Below the pieces are notes generated by a model, which saw only the letters and a list, made by a program, of their open reading frames with translations, searched no databases and was not told the DNA's origin. Shown in pieces: positions 34,285 to 42,660 of a DNA stretch of 64,000 nucleotides (within the stretch, counting starts at the first letter, position 1; each line of letters begins with the position of its first letter). A program made the position numbers and the translations under genes. This stretch comes from Halogranum rubrum. GTDB taxonomy: Archaea > Halobacteriota > Halobacteria > Halobacteriales > Haloferacaceae. Location: assembly GCF_900114455.1 (NCBI RefSeq), contig NZ_FOTC01000008.1, forward strand, positions 62,001-126,000. The letters run 5' to 3'.

Positions 34285-34740
34285 ATGAACTCCATCGAGA
34301 CGACAGCAGCGCCTTCAGACACAGTCTTAGCCGAGAACACGGTGTACCAACTCATCGGCAATAGCCGCCGCCGTGCCGTCATCAACATCCTGTTGTCGGA
34401 GAACCAGCCCATCGCTCTGAGCGAACTCGCTCGCCAGACGGCCGAAGTGACGAGCGAACACGAGGGGATGAAACCCAGCGATATCTACAAGAGTGTGTAC
34501 GTCTCGCTGCAACAGAACCACCTTCCGAAACTCGACAAACACGACGTCGTCGTCTACGACGTCGACGCGGGGTCTGTCGCTCCGGGTCCGCAGTTGCACC
34601 GGTTCGTCCCGTACGTTCGCCGCCAGCGCGCTACCACCGTCGACCAACTCAGACGGCTCGACCCGACGCTCGTCGTCGCCCTCGTGGCACTCGGCGTCGT
34701 CCTCGGTCTCTTGCTCGCCTTCGTCGTCGGCCTCGTCTGA
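34285..34740 (+). CDS. Winged-helix protein with C-terminal membrane helix
   Basis: A 151-residue protein. Residues about 18-105 form a winged helix of the type common in haloarchaeal membrane-linked regulators: YQLIGNSRRRAVINILL, ALSELARQTAE as the recognition region, and SVYVSLQQNHLPKLDKHDVVVYD as the wing. Residues about 127-150 are one hydrophobic helix, so the DNA-binding part would be held at the membrane. A TATA-like GTGTATACCC (about 34229-34238) gives a leader of about 25 bases. Targets are unknown; adjacent genes encode secreted or small proteins that it might control. Confidence 0.82.
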   Translation: MNSIETTAAPSDTVLAENTVYQLIGNSRRRAVINILLSENQPIALSELARQTAEVTSEHEGMKPSDIYKSVYVSLQQNHLPKLDKHDVVVYDVDAGSVAPGPQLHRFVPYVRRQRATTVDQLRRLDPTLVVALVALGVVLGLLLAFVVGLV

Positions 34741-34998
34741 CGGCTCCGCGAGAGAAAGTATTTGCTCGTAGCAGCGGTCGTCTCATACGCTGGACCATCG
34801 ACGAAGCGACCCGTTCGGTCGGCCCTCGGTCGGTTCGAGCGGCAGGGATACACGCGATGCCAGCGATGGCCGGAACGGTGGTCGAACCACGGTTCTGGTC
34901 GCGATAGACGAGTGTCTGCACGTTCGGTTGGGTGACACGACGGAACGCCCCTCGTGTCGCCATCCGACTCGGAAACGACTGTACCACCCTCACCCACC

Positions 34999-35553
34999 AT
35001 GTTCGATACACCACACCCTGTCTTCGTTCTCGCGGCCGTCGCCCTCCTCGGAACGGTCGGGCTCGAATACGGAATCGGCGGTGCTGTTCTCGCCACGTCC
35101 ACCGTCCCTCAGCCACTCGACACTGTCCTCGACGACACACCTGTCTCTCTCACGCCATCGCCGACAGACACTACATCCCCGGCGAACACCGTGGCGTCGC
35201 CACGTGAGCGAGAGTCTAAACCACCAGGCGTCCGGATGGATGTCGGGCGCGTCGAGTCCTGCGGGTCGACCTGTCGCGACGTCACCGCCCACCTCTACAA
35301 CGAGGAGACGGTCGACCTGACGAACGTCGAAGTGTACACGACCATCTACGCCGGTGACGAAATCGTGTGGGTCGACGCCGAACGCGCCGGTACCATCGCC
35401 GCGGGCGACGTCTACACGACGACGAAGCGCGTGAACGTCGGCCCCAGTGAGATTTCGAAGATTCACTCCAACGGCGGTTCCGTCACCGTCGAGACGGTCA
35501 TCGAGTTCGACCAAGGGTCGACCGTCGTGACCGAGAACGTCGACGTCGTGTAG
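34999..35553 (+). CDS. Membrane-anchored small extracytoplasmic protein
   Basis: A 184-residue protein. The start at 34999 (MFDTPHPVF) puts a single hydrophobic helix at residues 6-30. A Thr/Ser/Pro-rich linker (residues about 45-80) leads to a beta-sandwich-like domain (about 80-184: VESCGSTCRDVTAHLYNEE, LTNVEVYTTIYAGDEI, IAAGDVYTTTKRV). This resembles FxLYD-type domains, which are often surface-exposed. Two Cys in the CGSTC stretch could form a disulfide or bind a metal. An AGAAAGTATTT element at about 34753-34763 could be its promoter, which would give a leader of about 215 bases. Confidence 0.68.
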   Translation: MFDTPHPVFVLAAVALLGTVGLEYGIGGAVLATSTVPQPLDTVLDDTPVSLTPSPTDTTSPANTVASPRERESKPPGVRMDVGRVESCGSTCRDVTAHLYNEETVDLTNVEVYTTIYAGDEIVWVDAERAGTIAAGDVYTTTKRVNVGPSEISKIHSNGGSVTVETVIEFDQGSTVVTENVDVV

Positions 35554-35633
35554 CCGTCTTCGTCACCACGTCGGGAACCGACCTCGAACTCCTCGAACTC
35601 CGTGACTCGCTCGAACAACTCGAACTCCTCGTT

Positions 35634-36488
35634 TTACTCGTTCTGGACGCCCGCTCCTACACCGCCGACGTCGATTGCAACTCGGTCTGTTCCGTGGACG
35701 TCGACCGACACTGGACAGTCGAACGACTCGTCGCGCCGACGGTGCCAGTTGGGGTAGATTCGGTCGCCGTGCCAATCCGTGAGCGTAATCTCGTCGAACA
35801 GTGTCCCGCCGGGGAGGTAGCTACAGTTGTTCGGGTCGTAGGCGCGGTTGGCCTCCATCGTGAGGTAGGTGTATCTGAACCGCTGGTCGAGGCGGTGAGA
35901 GTGACTGACCGTCACCTCGCCCGTCGTCGTGTTCCGCATCTCCAGATACCACTCTCCGGGCAGCGAGTCGGGTCGCTGGATGACCGCTCGGAGTTCGTCA
36001 CCCGGTGAGACCGAAACGAGTTTCGAGTGGGTGAACCCGTGGGCCGAAGAACCGCTCCACGTTCCAATCTCCCACTGGCCTGAGCCACCCCAGTTCCACG
36101 CCAACACTGGCTGGAGGATGTACCCGTTTCGACCTCCTCTCCCACTGTAACTCTGAAACGCCGGGAAGTAGAAGAAGACGATTCGGCCGTCGTGGTCGAG
36201 CGGTGCACAGGGGACGTGCAGCGTCGACTCGTAGCGCCCGAACCCCGCGTCGTGTTTCGCCCACGCGAAGGCGAGCCAGTGGTTGCCACCTTCGTCGGCG
36301 GCGTCGACTCCGTCGGACTGCAGTGGCCGTGTCTGCTTCTCTCGTGTACCCGTCGAACACGTGTCACAGCACTCGGCGCTCGTCTGTGTGCGCTGTGTGG
36401 ACTGGCGTGCCCCCGACCCGACGAACGAGAGTCCGGTCACAGCACTCGCCGAGAGAAACGTTCGACGAGAGACACGCCGGTCACTCAT
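35634..36488 (-). CDS. Tat-secreted concanavalin A-like beta-sandwich protein
   Basis: A 284-residue protein with a twin-arginine signal (RRTFLS, Arg8-Arg9) and a small hydrophobic region, so it is exported folded. The mature part is rich in Trp, Tyr and Gly with the pattern ILQPVLAWNWG, W-x-I-x-x-W, VSPGDEL, and C-x-x-LPGG-x-x-F, which I associate with secreted beta-sandwich proteins of fungi and bacteria. That points to a carbohydrate-binding or glutamic-peptidase-like fold; I could not place a catalytic residue. A CCDTC cluster lies just after the signal. It stands alone, converging with the gene at 34999. Confidence 0.72.
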   Translation of the reverse strand: MSDRRVSRRTFLSASAVTGLSFVGSGARQSTQRTQTSAECCDTCSTGTREKQTRPLQSDGVDAADEGGNHWLAFAWAKHDAGFGRYESTLHVPCAPLDHDGRIVFFYFPAFQSYSGRGGRNGYILQPVLAWNWGGSGQWEIGTWSGSSAHGFTHSKLVSVSPGDELRAVIQRPDSLPGEWYLEMRNTTTGEVTVSHSHRLDQRFRYTYLTMEANRAYDPNNCSYLPGGTLFDEITLTDWHGDRIYPNWHRRRDESFDCPVSVDVHGTDRVAIDVGGVGAGVQNE

Positions 36489-36994
36489 CGAGGCGCGCTC
36501 ACCCCGTCCGCCTCGGCGACGCCGAAATAGTCGGTTGAACCAGTTCGCAGTCGCTTTCTTCGGGGGTCGCCGTCCCCCGTGCCCGGCCCGTCTCGGCGTG
36601 TGCGACTCATATTCTGGAGTTCCAGACTCGGGGATAAATAAATGTTGACTTAACCCGACTTTGTTATCTGCATTGTAGTGTATTCTCCTCCAAAATTATC
36701 TGTCTGTTTGGGTAATAAGCGTCTTACCGGTCGGACTCTGTCAAAACATACTGTTTCAGTCGTGTGGTTTGGTCGCCGACCACGAAGACTCACGTTCGTC
36801 TCAGACATCCGGTAGCTCCGGACGGTCCTCTCGGCGGATGTCTACTGTCGCGTGGACGCTCGCGAAAATCCAGTGACTGCACGAACCTAACATTTATCGT
36901 GAGAAGAGTGTATATCTTTGGTATAGTTCGTCTAGCCACCTAGAGACACGCTTCTTGTGCGTTCGTGTTCCCACATAAGTGTACGGGAATACTA
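36489..36994. other. Intergenic region upstream of tfb, no gene seen
   Basis: Partly AT-rich. A 14-base perfect palindrome TCTGGAGTTCCAGA lies at 36613-36626, next to a TATA-like GGATAAATAAATG. Two smaller inverted repeats (TGGTCG-C-CGACCA near 36768, TCCGG-TAGCT-CCGGA near 36808) follow. A TATA-like GTGTATATCTTT at about 36908-36919 probably drives the tfb gene, leaving a leader of about 55 bases. Open frames here are short and not protein-like. Confidence 0.45.
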
Positions 36995-37978
36995 ATGGGT
37001 GGGAACCAAAATACGACGGAGCGAGAAGAGGCAGAGTCGACCGAGAACGACTCGGTAGTGAACAACCAGTGCCCAGAGTGTCACTCGACGGCGCTGGTAC
37101 GAAGTACCGACCGGGGCGAACTCGTCTGTGACGACTGTGGCCTCGTCGTCGACGACAACGTCGTCGACCACGGGCCCGAGTGGCGTGCGTTCGACCACTC
37201 CGAGCGCCAGTCGAAGTCACGCGTGGGCGCGCCCGTCACACAGACGATGCACGACAAAGGGTTGACGACGACTATCGACTGGAAGAACCAGGACTCGGCG
37301 GGGCATCTCCTCTCCTCGGAGAAACGAAACCAGATGCACAGACTCAGAAAGTGGCAAGAGCGCATCCGGACGAAAGACGCCGGTGAGCGTAACCTGCAGT
37401 TCGCCCTGAGCGAAATCGACCGGATGGCCTCCGCACTGGGCGTCCCTCGGTCGGTCCGAGAGGTGGCTGCCGTCATCTATCGCCGGGCACTCGACACCGA
37501 CCTCATCCGTGGTCGCTCTATCGAGGGTGTCGCCACGAGTGCACTCTACATCGCCTGCCGACAGGAGGGCATCCCGCGAAGCCTCGAAGAGGTGTCGTCG
37601 GTCGCGCGCGTCGACCGACGCGAAATCGGGCGGACGTACCGCTACATCGCCCACGAACTCGGACTCCCGATGTCACCGGTCGACCCGAAGCAGTACCTCC
37701 CGCGGTTCTGCTCGGAACTCGAACTCAGTGAGGACGTCCAGCAACGTGCCACGACCATCATCGAGCGGACGACCGCAGAGGGGTTGCACTCGGGGAAGTC
37801 GCCGACGGGATTCGCCGCCGCCGCCATCTACACGGCCGCACTGCTCTGCAACGAGAAACGGACACAGCGAGACATCGCGAAGGTCGCACAGGTGACCGAA
37901 GTGACGATTCGGAACCGCTACCGCGAACAGTTGGAAGTCGTCGGACTCGACTTCGACGAGTTACTCTCGTACCGGTAG
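36995..37978 (+). CDS. tfb: Transcription initiation factor TFB (copy 1)
   Basis: A 327-residue archaeal TFIIB homologue. Zinc ribbon with Cys26, Cys29, Cys45 and Cys48; B-finger region ending GPEWRAFDH and SRVGAP; then two cyclin folds with RIRTKDAGERNLQFALSEIDRMASALG and KSPTGFAAAAIYTAALLCNE, the second ending in the DNA-binding helix VTEVTIRNRY. It recognises BRE/TATA-bound TBP and recruits RNA polymerase. The start at 36995 is the first Met after the proposed promoter; an ATG ten codons upstream is also in frame. A second copy lies at 60936. Haloarchaea keep several TFBs that serve different promoter sets. Confidence 0.95.
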   Translation: MGGNQNTTEREEAESTENDSVVNNQCPECHSTALVRSTDRGELVCDDCGLVVDDNVVDHGPEWRAFDHSERQSKSRVGAPVTQTMHDKGLTTTIDWKNQDSAGHLLSSEKRNQMHRLRKWQERIRTKDAGERNLQFALSEIDRMASALGVPRSVREVAAVIYRRALDTDLIRGRSIEGVATSALYIACRQEGIPRSLEEVSSVARVDRREIGRTYRYIAHELGLPMSPVDPKQYLPRFCSELELSEDVQQRATTIIERTTAEGLHSGKSPTGFAAAAIYTAALLCNEKRTQRDIAKVAQVTEVTIRNRYREQLEVVGLDFDELLSYR

Positions 37979-38089
37979 CTTCCGGGGGTGTGAAGTTCCG
38001 ACCGGCGAGAACTTCCAACCGACGCGTCTCGGTGCGCCCCTTCGCCTTTTGACACTCGTCCGAACGTCCGATGCGGACGATTCACGTCT

Positions 38090-38497
38090 CTACTGACCAG
38101 GTGACTCTGACTCGATGACGGCGGCCAGTTTGTCGAGTTCGGCGGCGAGGAGTCGGACGAAGTCGTCGAGCGTAACGATGCCGACCAGTTCGCCCCGTTC
38201 GAGCACCGGCACGCGCCGTACCTTCCGCTCGTGCATCTCGTCGATGACGGTGAAGACGTCCGCGTCGACGTCGACGGTGAAGAGGTCTTCTGCCATGACG
38301 TTCCGTGCGGTCAGCGAGTCGTCGTCCATCGCGTAGAGGACGAGGTCTCGGTCGGTGACGATTCCTCTCGGTTTGTCGCCGTCGACGACGACGACGGACC
38401 CCACGTTGCGTGTTCGCATCGCCTCGACGACGTCGTCGACGGTATCGTCGACGTCCACGGTGACGACGTCGGTTCGAGCGAGTCTGTCGAGCGTCAT
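38090..38497 (-). CDS. Two-CBS-domain protein
   Basis: A 135-residue protein consisting of two CBS repeats: VDDTVDDVVEAMRTRNVGSVVVVD with GIVTDRDL, and VDADVFTVIDEMHERKVRRVPVLE with GIVTLDDF. Such pairs bind adenine nucleotides or related ligands at the domain interface. No catalytic domain is attached. It starts nine bases after the dodecin stop and should be co-transcribed with it, so a shared response to cofactor or energy state is possible but unproven. Confidence 0.92.
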   Translation of the reverse strand: MTLDRLARTDVVTVDVDDTVDDVVEAMRTRNVGSVVVVDGDKPRGIVTDRDLVLYAMDDDSLTARNVMAEDLFTVDVDADVFTVIDEMHERKVRRVPVLERGELVGIVTLDDFVRLLAAELDKLAAVIESESPGQ

Positions 38498-38506
38498 GCG
38501 AATACC

Positions 38507-38713
38507 TCACTCGTTTTGGACGGGAAACGCGATTTCGACAGTCGCTTTGTACGCCGTTATCTCCCCGTCTTCGACGCTCGCCGTCCAGTCTTCGATTTCG
38601 ATACCACTGATGTTCTCGACGGTACTCGACGCCTGCGCCACGGCTTCGCGCGCCGCGTCTTCCCACGATTCGGTGGACGTTCCAAGTACTTTGATGATTT
38701 TCACAGCTGCCAT
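38507..38713 (-). CDS. Dodecin-family protein
   Basis: A 68-residue protein of the dodecin family: MAAVKIIKVLGTSTESWEDA with a strand-helix-strand layout, a conserved Trp43 in EDWTAS, and YKATVEIAF at the end. Dodecins assemble into hollow 12-mers; archaeal ones store or protect riboflavin and flavins, with an aromatic residue stacking on the ring. The start at 38713 matches the family length; a longer frame would add ten unusual residues. First gene of a pair with the CBS protein. Confidence 0.92.
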   Translation of the reverse strand: MAAVKIIKVLGTSTESWEDAAREAVAQASSTVENISGIEIEDWTASVEDGEITAYKATVEIAFPVQNE

Positions 38714-38854
38714 TGCACCGTCTATGACGTCGAACGGCGGCAAATAGCTATGTACGACTGCGTGTCACGTGTGTCCCACGAACACTTTTCGTCCACTCAC
38801 GCGTCTCTCTAGTCGACGTGCGACGCTGAACGACCTCTCGCATCATCTCCACCC

Positions 38855-39493
38855 ATGTTCCGAAACCGAACCGACGCTGGCCGTAGACTCGCAACGCTCC
38901 TCCGCGAGCGGGACATCGACGCGGACGTCGTCCTCGCTGTCCCGCGCGGTGGACTCCCCGTCGGACGCGCCGTTGCCGACGAACTCGGTCTTCCGCTCGA
39001 CGTCGTCGTCGCTCGAAAGATTGGCGCACCCGCGAACCCGGAACTCGCTGTCGGTGCCGTCGCCAGCGACGGGACGCTGTGGCTGAACGACTCACTCATC
39101 GACACACTGGGCGTCGGTAGCGAGTACATCGAGCGACAGCAGCGTGAGGAGGCTGCCGCCGCCGCCGACAAACTCAACCGCTACCGACGCGGGCGACCAC
39201 CGTTGGACCTACACGGAAAAGCCGTTCTCGTCGTCGACGACGGCGTCGCTACGGGAGCGACGACCGTCGCCTGCCTCCGACAGGTCCGTGCTGCCGGAGC
39301 GAAGCGAACACTCCTCGCGGTACCCGTCGCGCCACCTGAGACTCTCTCGCGTCTTCGCATGGAAGCCGACGCCGTGTTCTGTGCCGAGACGCCGCGGTAC
39401 TTCGGCGCAGTGGGTGCCTTCTACGACGACTTCGGACAGGTGAGCGACGCCGAGGCGATGTCGTATCTCGGTGACGACGGCGCGAGCGTCTGA
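38855..39493 (+). CDS. Phosphoribosyltransferase-like protein
   Basis: A 212-residue type I PRTase fold. The PRPP-binding loop is present (VLVVDDGVATGATTVA), as are an N-terminal LAVPRGGLPVG and the KIGAPANPELAVGAVASDG stretch typical of stand-alone PRTase-domain proteins often annotated with alpha/beta hydrolases or erythromycin-type esterases. Likely cytoplasmic. The substrate is not defined; these proteins are distinct from hpt and upp. It is divergent from the dodecin gene across a 140-base gap. Confidence 0.85.
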   Translation: MFRNRTDAGRRLATLLRERDIDADVVLAVPRGGLPVGRAVADELGLPLDVVVARKIGAPANPELAVGAVASDGTLWLNDSLIDTLGVGSEYIERQQREEAAAAADKLNRYRRGRPPLDLHGKAVLVVDDGVATGATTVACLRQVRAAGAKRTLLAVPVAPPETLSRLRMEADAVFCAETPRYFGAVGAFYDDFGQVSDAEAMSYLGDDGASV

Positions 39494-39577
39494 ACGACAG
39501 GAACTCTCGTCTTCGATACGGAGTTGTCGCTGACGAGTGGCACTTCGGGTTCTGCGTGTAGATGTAGAGTTCGACCG

Positions 39578-39745
39578 TTATTCGGGAGCGATGACGAGTG
39601 TGTCGTGGTCGTCGCCGTCGGTACGGTGCCCACAGAACGGACACCAGTCGTAGCAGTACATCCCGTTTTTCACGTTGTACCCGCCGGTTCGTTCACAAGA
39701 GAGACGCGTTCGGACGGCCGATTGGTGGGAAACTCGCGATTTCAT
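39578..39745 (-). CDS. Cys/His zinc-finger microprotein (55 residues)
   Basis: A 55-codon frame read from the ATG at 39745 to a TAA at 39578. It contains Cys17, Cys31, Cys35, Cys38 and His40 (MYCYDWCPFCGH), enough for a zinc site, and an acidic tail. A TATA-like ACATATAC lies about 16 bases before the ATG. The Cys/His spacing is unlikely in random GC-rich sequence. Divergent from another Cys-rich microprotein gene at 39825. Haloarchaea carry many such small zinc-finger proteins; the role is unknown. Confidence 0.6.
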   Translation of the reverse strand: MKSRVSHQSAVRTRLSCERTGGYNVKNGMYCYDWCPFCGHRTDGDDHDTLVIAPE

Positions 39746-39824
39746 TTGTTAGTGGTATATGTTACCGAATGTCGGGTTGAGACTCATACTACATAAAAAC
39801 TCCGAGAGACTCCCGGCCGAGTAG

Positions 39825-39953
39825 ATGTCGGAGCGTGAGACGTCGAAGCCGCGGTCGTGCCGTGGTCAGCGTGACGCGAACCGTGTTGAACGCTGGCTGT
39901 TCGTGTGCGACGAGTGTGGGTCGGTGTCGATGGTGCAATGCTTTCGGGAGTGA
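39825..39953 (+). CDS. Cys-rich microprotein (42 residues)
   Basis: A 42-codon frame from the ATG at 39825 to a TGA at 39951. It holds Cys12, Cys28, Cys31 and Cys39, with the middle pair as CDEC in FVCDECGSVSM, so a single zinc site can be formed. A TATA-like CTACATAAAAAC lies at about 39789-39800, the right distance for a leaderless mRNA. Shorter than usual gene-calling limits, hence moderate confidence. Confidence 0.45.
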   Translation: MSERETSKPRSCRGQRDANRVERWLFVCDECGSVSMVQCFRE

Positions 39954-40369
39954 GAGTCTCTCTCGTCTGGGCTGATGGCTAGTGTTATGCCCGTTGCTGA
40001 CGACTCTATCTGTACAATAGTCGAAAGGCTAGTGCCTCGAATCGGACGAATTCCGGTGATTGCGGTGTCTGACTGGATGGTGTCGTTTCGGTCGACTCGG
40101 TTGGGACGCACGACCCCCGTTCGACACGCCCGAAACTGCAGTTCACTATACGGAGTTCGAACGTACAACACACAGTGGAAACACGATCACTCATGCCAAC
40201 ACAGGAATTTCACGGCCGAATCAGCCGAACGTACAACGAGTCCGAACAGTGGTGACTAGAACTGCCACGGTCACCGGATACTGCACCGACCGTCTCCGTG
40301 GTCGTCCTCGGCGAGTCACGTCGAATTTCGATGCACCGCCGAACAGTCGACCGATAGCGAGAGACAGCA
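39954..40369. other. Intergenic region, only a short gene remnant seen
   Basis: No full gene is supported in this stretch of over 400 bases. It contains a 20-codon frame at 40193-40255 described separately and must hold the promoter of the gene at 40370. Other frames are short and lack protein-like composition. Confidence 0.45.
40193..40255 (+). pseudogene. Possible remnant of an arylsulfatase N terminus
   Basis: A 20-codon frame (MPTQEFHGRI, then RTYNESEQW) that resembles the N-terminal leader of arylsulfatases, where F-x-G-x-I-x-x-T-x-x-E-S-x-x-W precedes the catalytic domain. It ends at a TGA, and no sulfatase catalytic motif follows in any frame before the next gene. It may be the stub of a deleted gene or a chance match; the resemblance is from memory of the family. 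Confidence 0.25.
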
Positions 40370-41491
40370 ATGAAACGTTCTGACGTGGGTCGCTCGTGGG
40401 TCGTCGCCCTCCTCGTCCTCGTAGTGGTCGTGCTCGCGGCGACGGCAGTGTGGTCACTGTGGTCACCGACGCCGCTCCCGTCGTCCGACGTTTCGTCACC
40501 GTCCGACCCGACAGCGCCACCCGCGTCACCGCAGGCCAGTCAGGGGGACGACCAACGAGCCACCGCGGCCGCCTCGACACGCGCCCAGACTGCAACGACA
40601 CCGCAGGTGACAGCGACACCGACGAGTCCGTCTCCACAACCCGTGGCACCTGTCGATAGCACGGTCATCCTCGACATCAACGAACAGGTGGCGACTGAGG
40701 ACGGAACGGTCGCCGTCCGTGGCGTCGCTCGTGGTCCAGACCGAGTGCTCGTCTTCTTCGTCGACCGACGCGGAGGCTACGCGTCTACCGTCCTCACCGT
40801 CGACGAGAACGACGAGTTCGAAGACGACGACGTTGCACTCGTTACGCTCCGTGGAGAACCGATGGCGGAGGGACTCGTCGTCGCCGGTGTCTTCGCTGCC
40901 GGTCGCGACGGTGTCGTCGGCGACGGTGAGATTCGTGGCTTCACCCGAGCAGATATCGAAGCACTCGACGAGAACACTCGCCAGCGGATTCTCGCTGATA
41001 GCAGTGGCCGACTCACTGGCCCAGGCCTTACGCAACGACAAGTGTTAGAAGTCCTGTTCGCCGAGAGCGTCGGCGAGGACGGCAGCGACGACCTGTCGGT
41101 CGAAGACGTGTTCGTCCTCACGGACGGTCGAACGACCATCGAGACGGTCACCGCTTTGTCGCCTGGGAACACGAACGCGACTACTGTTCGCTCGTTCTCG
41201 CCAGGTGAGACGATAGTCGTACAGGGACTGACCAACCGCAAACCCGTCGATACGACGATATTCGTCGACGTCGTCGACGGCCCGAACGCCTCGCTGTTCG
41301 AGTTCACTTCGACCGACGAGTGGGGAACCGACGGGGTGTGGTCGGTCAGTATCCCAGTTCCGGCCGACGCAGAGGCAGGTACGTACACGATTCGGGCCGA
41401 CGACGGCGACGAGACGGACAGCGTCGAAGTGACGATACTACGGTCAAGGGGTAATACGACCGCGAGTGGAAACAGCAGTTCGAGGCCGTGA
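40370..41491 (+). CDS. Membrane-anchored paralogue of the S-layer C-terminal domain
   Basis: A 373-residue protein with an N-terminal membrane helix (residues about 10-30), a Thr/Ser/Pro-rich linker (about 35-90), and a C-terminal domain (about 95-360) that matches the S-layer protein and the frameshifted gene: DINEQVATEDGTVAV, VFFVDRRGG, LTQRQVLEVLF, DGSDDLSVED, FSPGETIVVQGLTNR, DEWGTDGVWS and AEAGTYTIRADDGD. Unlike the other two it has no PGF-CTERM signal; the anchor is at the other end and the linker sits between anchor and domain. The domain would face outward beneath the S-layer. The 3' end converges with the dioxygenase-like gene. Confidence 0.85.
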   Translation: MKRSDVGRSWVVALLVLVVVVLAATAVWSLWSPTPLPSSDVSSPSDPTAPPASPQASQGDDQRATAAASTRAQTATTPQVTATPTSPSPQPVAPVDSTVILDINEQVATEDGTVAVRGVARGPDRVLVFFVDRRGGYASTVLTVDENDEFEDDDVALVTLRGEPMAEGLVVAGVFAAGRDGVVGDGEIRGFTRADIEALDENTRQRILADSSGRLTGPGLTQRQVLEVLFAESVGEDGSDDLSVEDVFVLTDGRTTIETVTALSPGNTNATTVRSFSPGETIVVQGLTNRKPVDTTIFVDVVDGPNASLFEFTSTDEWGTDGVWSVSIPVPADAEAGTYTIRADDGDETDSVEVTILRSRGNTTASGNSSSRP

Positions 41492-41556
41492 GTGGCCGTG
41501 CTGTGACGCCCTTTCGAGAGAATACGACGTTCTGCGCGCACTGACGGACTGGTCGT

Positions 41557-42510
41557 TCAGTCCGTGTTCAGGGGGGGCAGCATCTCTTCGATGCGTTCGA
41601 CGTCGACGTCGAGCCACGCCGGAACTCGAAGCTGTTTGCCGAACTCTTCGGGGTCTTCGTCCAAGGTGAACCCGGGACCCATCGTCGCGTACTCGAAGAT
41701 TGCTCCACCGGGTTCGGTGATGTACCGCGAGTGGAAGTAATCTCTATCTTTCGTCGACGTGGTGATGTAGCCGTTCTCACGCAGGCGGTCACTGACTTCG
41801 TTTTGCTCCCAGTCGTTCTCGACTTGGAACGCGACGTGGAGGTACGTCCCGACACCCATGACGCCGTTCGGGGCGTTCGGTCGGATGAGTACGTCGACCG
41901 TGTCGGCACACGGTGAGCCACTGGGGGCCCGATACCGAATCCGGTCACCGGCCTGTGAGTGCGTCGCCTCGCCGACCCGGTCCCAGCCCATCACTTCGAG
42001 GACGTTCATCGTGCCAGCGGGGTCCGACGAGTGGAGCGTCACGTTGTACATCCCACGAATCCCGTGTTCGGCGGGGACGTCGCCGCCGTCCCACGGTTCG
42101 ATATCCGACTCGCCGGTCACCAACTCGTAGGGGATGCCGTCGGGGTCGGTGAAGCCGACGACCGTCTCGTCGAAGCGTTCCTCGACGGTGTACTCCATGT
42201 CGTGTTCCTCGAAGCGGTCGGTCCAGTAGTCGACGGAGCCATCGGGAATCGTCAGTCCGACCGCGCTCATCATCCCCTTTCCGACCAACCCCTCTTCCAT
42301 GGGCATGTTCGTCATCGGGAAGTACGTGATGACTGTCCCAGGTGTCCCCATCTCGTCGCCGTAGTAGAGGTGATAGATCTTCTCGGGGACGTCGAAGCGA
42401 ACCGTTCGCTTCACGAACCGAAGTCCGAGGACGCCGGTGAAGAAGTCGTAGTTCTCCTGTGGGTCGTCACAGAAGGCCGTGACGTGATGGATTCCATTGA
42501 TTTCTGGCAT
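41557..42510 (-). CDS. VOC-family ring-cleaving dioxygenase-like protein (MhqO type)
   Basis: A 317-residue protein with two glyoxalase/VOC modules. The first opens with GIHHVTAFCDDPQENYDFFTGVLGLRFVKRTVRFD, a hallmark of the MhqO/LinE-like ring-cleaving dioxygenases; the second has YLHVAFQV and IFEYAT, supplying His and Glu metal ligands. Such proteins are Fe(II)-dependent and act on hydroquinones or catechols, or detoxify quinones. It is divergent from an alpha/beta hydrolase gene; a 150-base gap separates them. Cytoplasmic. Substrate inferred only from the family. Confidence 0.85.
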   Translation of the reverse strand: MPEINGIHHVTAFCDDPQENYDFFTGVLGLRFVKRTVRFDVPEKIYHLYYGDEMGTPGTVITYFPMTNMPMEEGLVGKGMMSAVGLTIPDGSVDYWTDRFEEHDMEYTVEERFDETVVGFTDPDGIPYELVTGESDIEPWDGGDVPAEHGIRGMYNVTLHSSDPAGTMNVLEVMGWDRVGEATHSQAGDRIRYRAPSGSPCADTVDVLIRPNAPNGVMGVGTYLHVAFQVENDWEQNEVSDRLRENGYITTSTKDRDYFHSRYITEPGGAIFEYATMGPGFTLDEDPEEFGKQLRVPAWLDVDVERIEEMLPPLNTD

Positions 42511-42660
42511 GATACCTTACCGCATGTCTGTATGGATTGTCACTAAAAATAGTTTGTGTTAGGGGAACGATGCGATATCGAACCGTCTCTCTCTATCGGT
42601 GTCGACGATAGACGCACGGGCGCAAGAGTCAAGCGTCCGCTTCGGGTGGTCTCTCTTGTC

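Noticed and set aside
34857-34907. A 16-codon frame upstream of the gene at 34999
   Set aside because: Very short, Arg/Pro-like composition, not coupled to the next gene.
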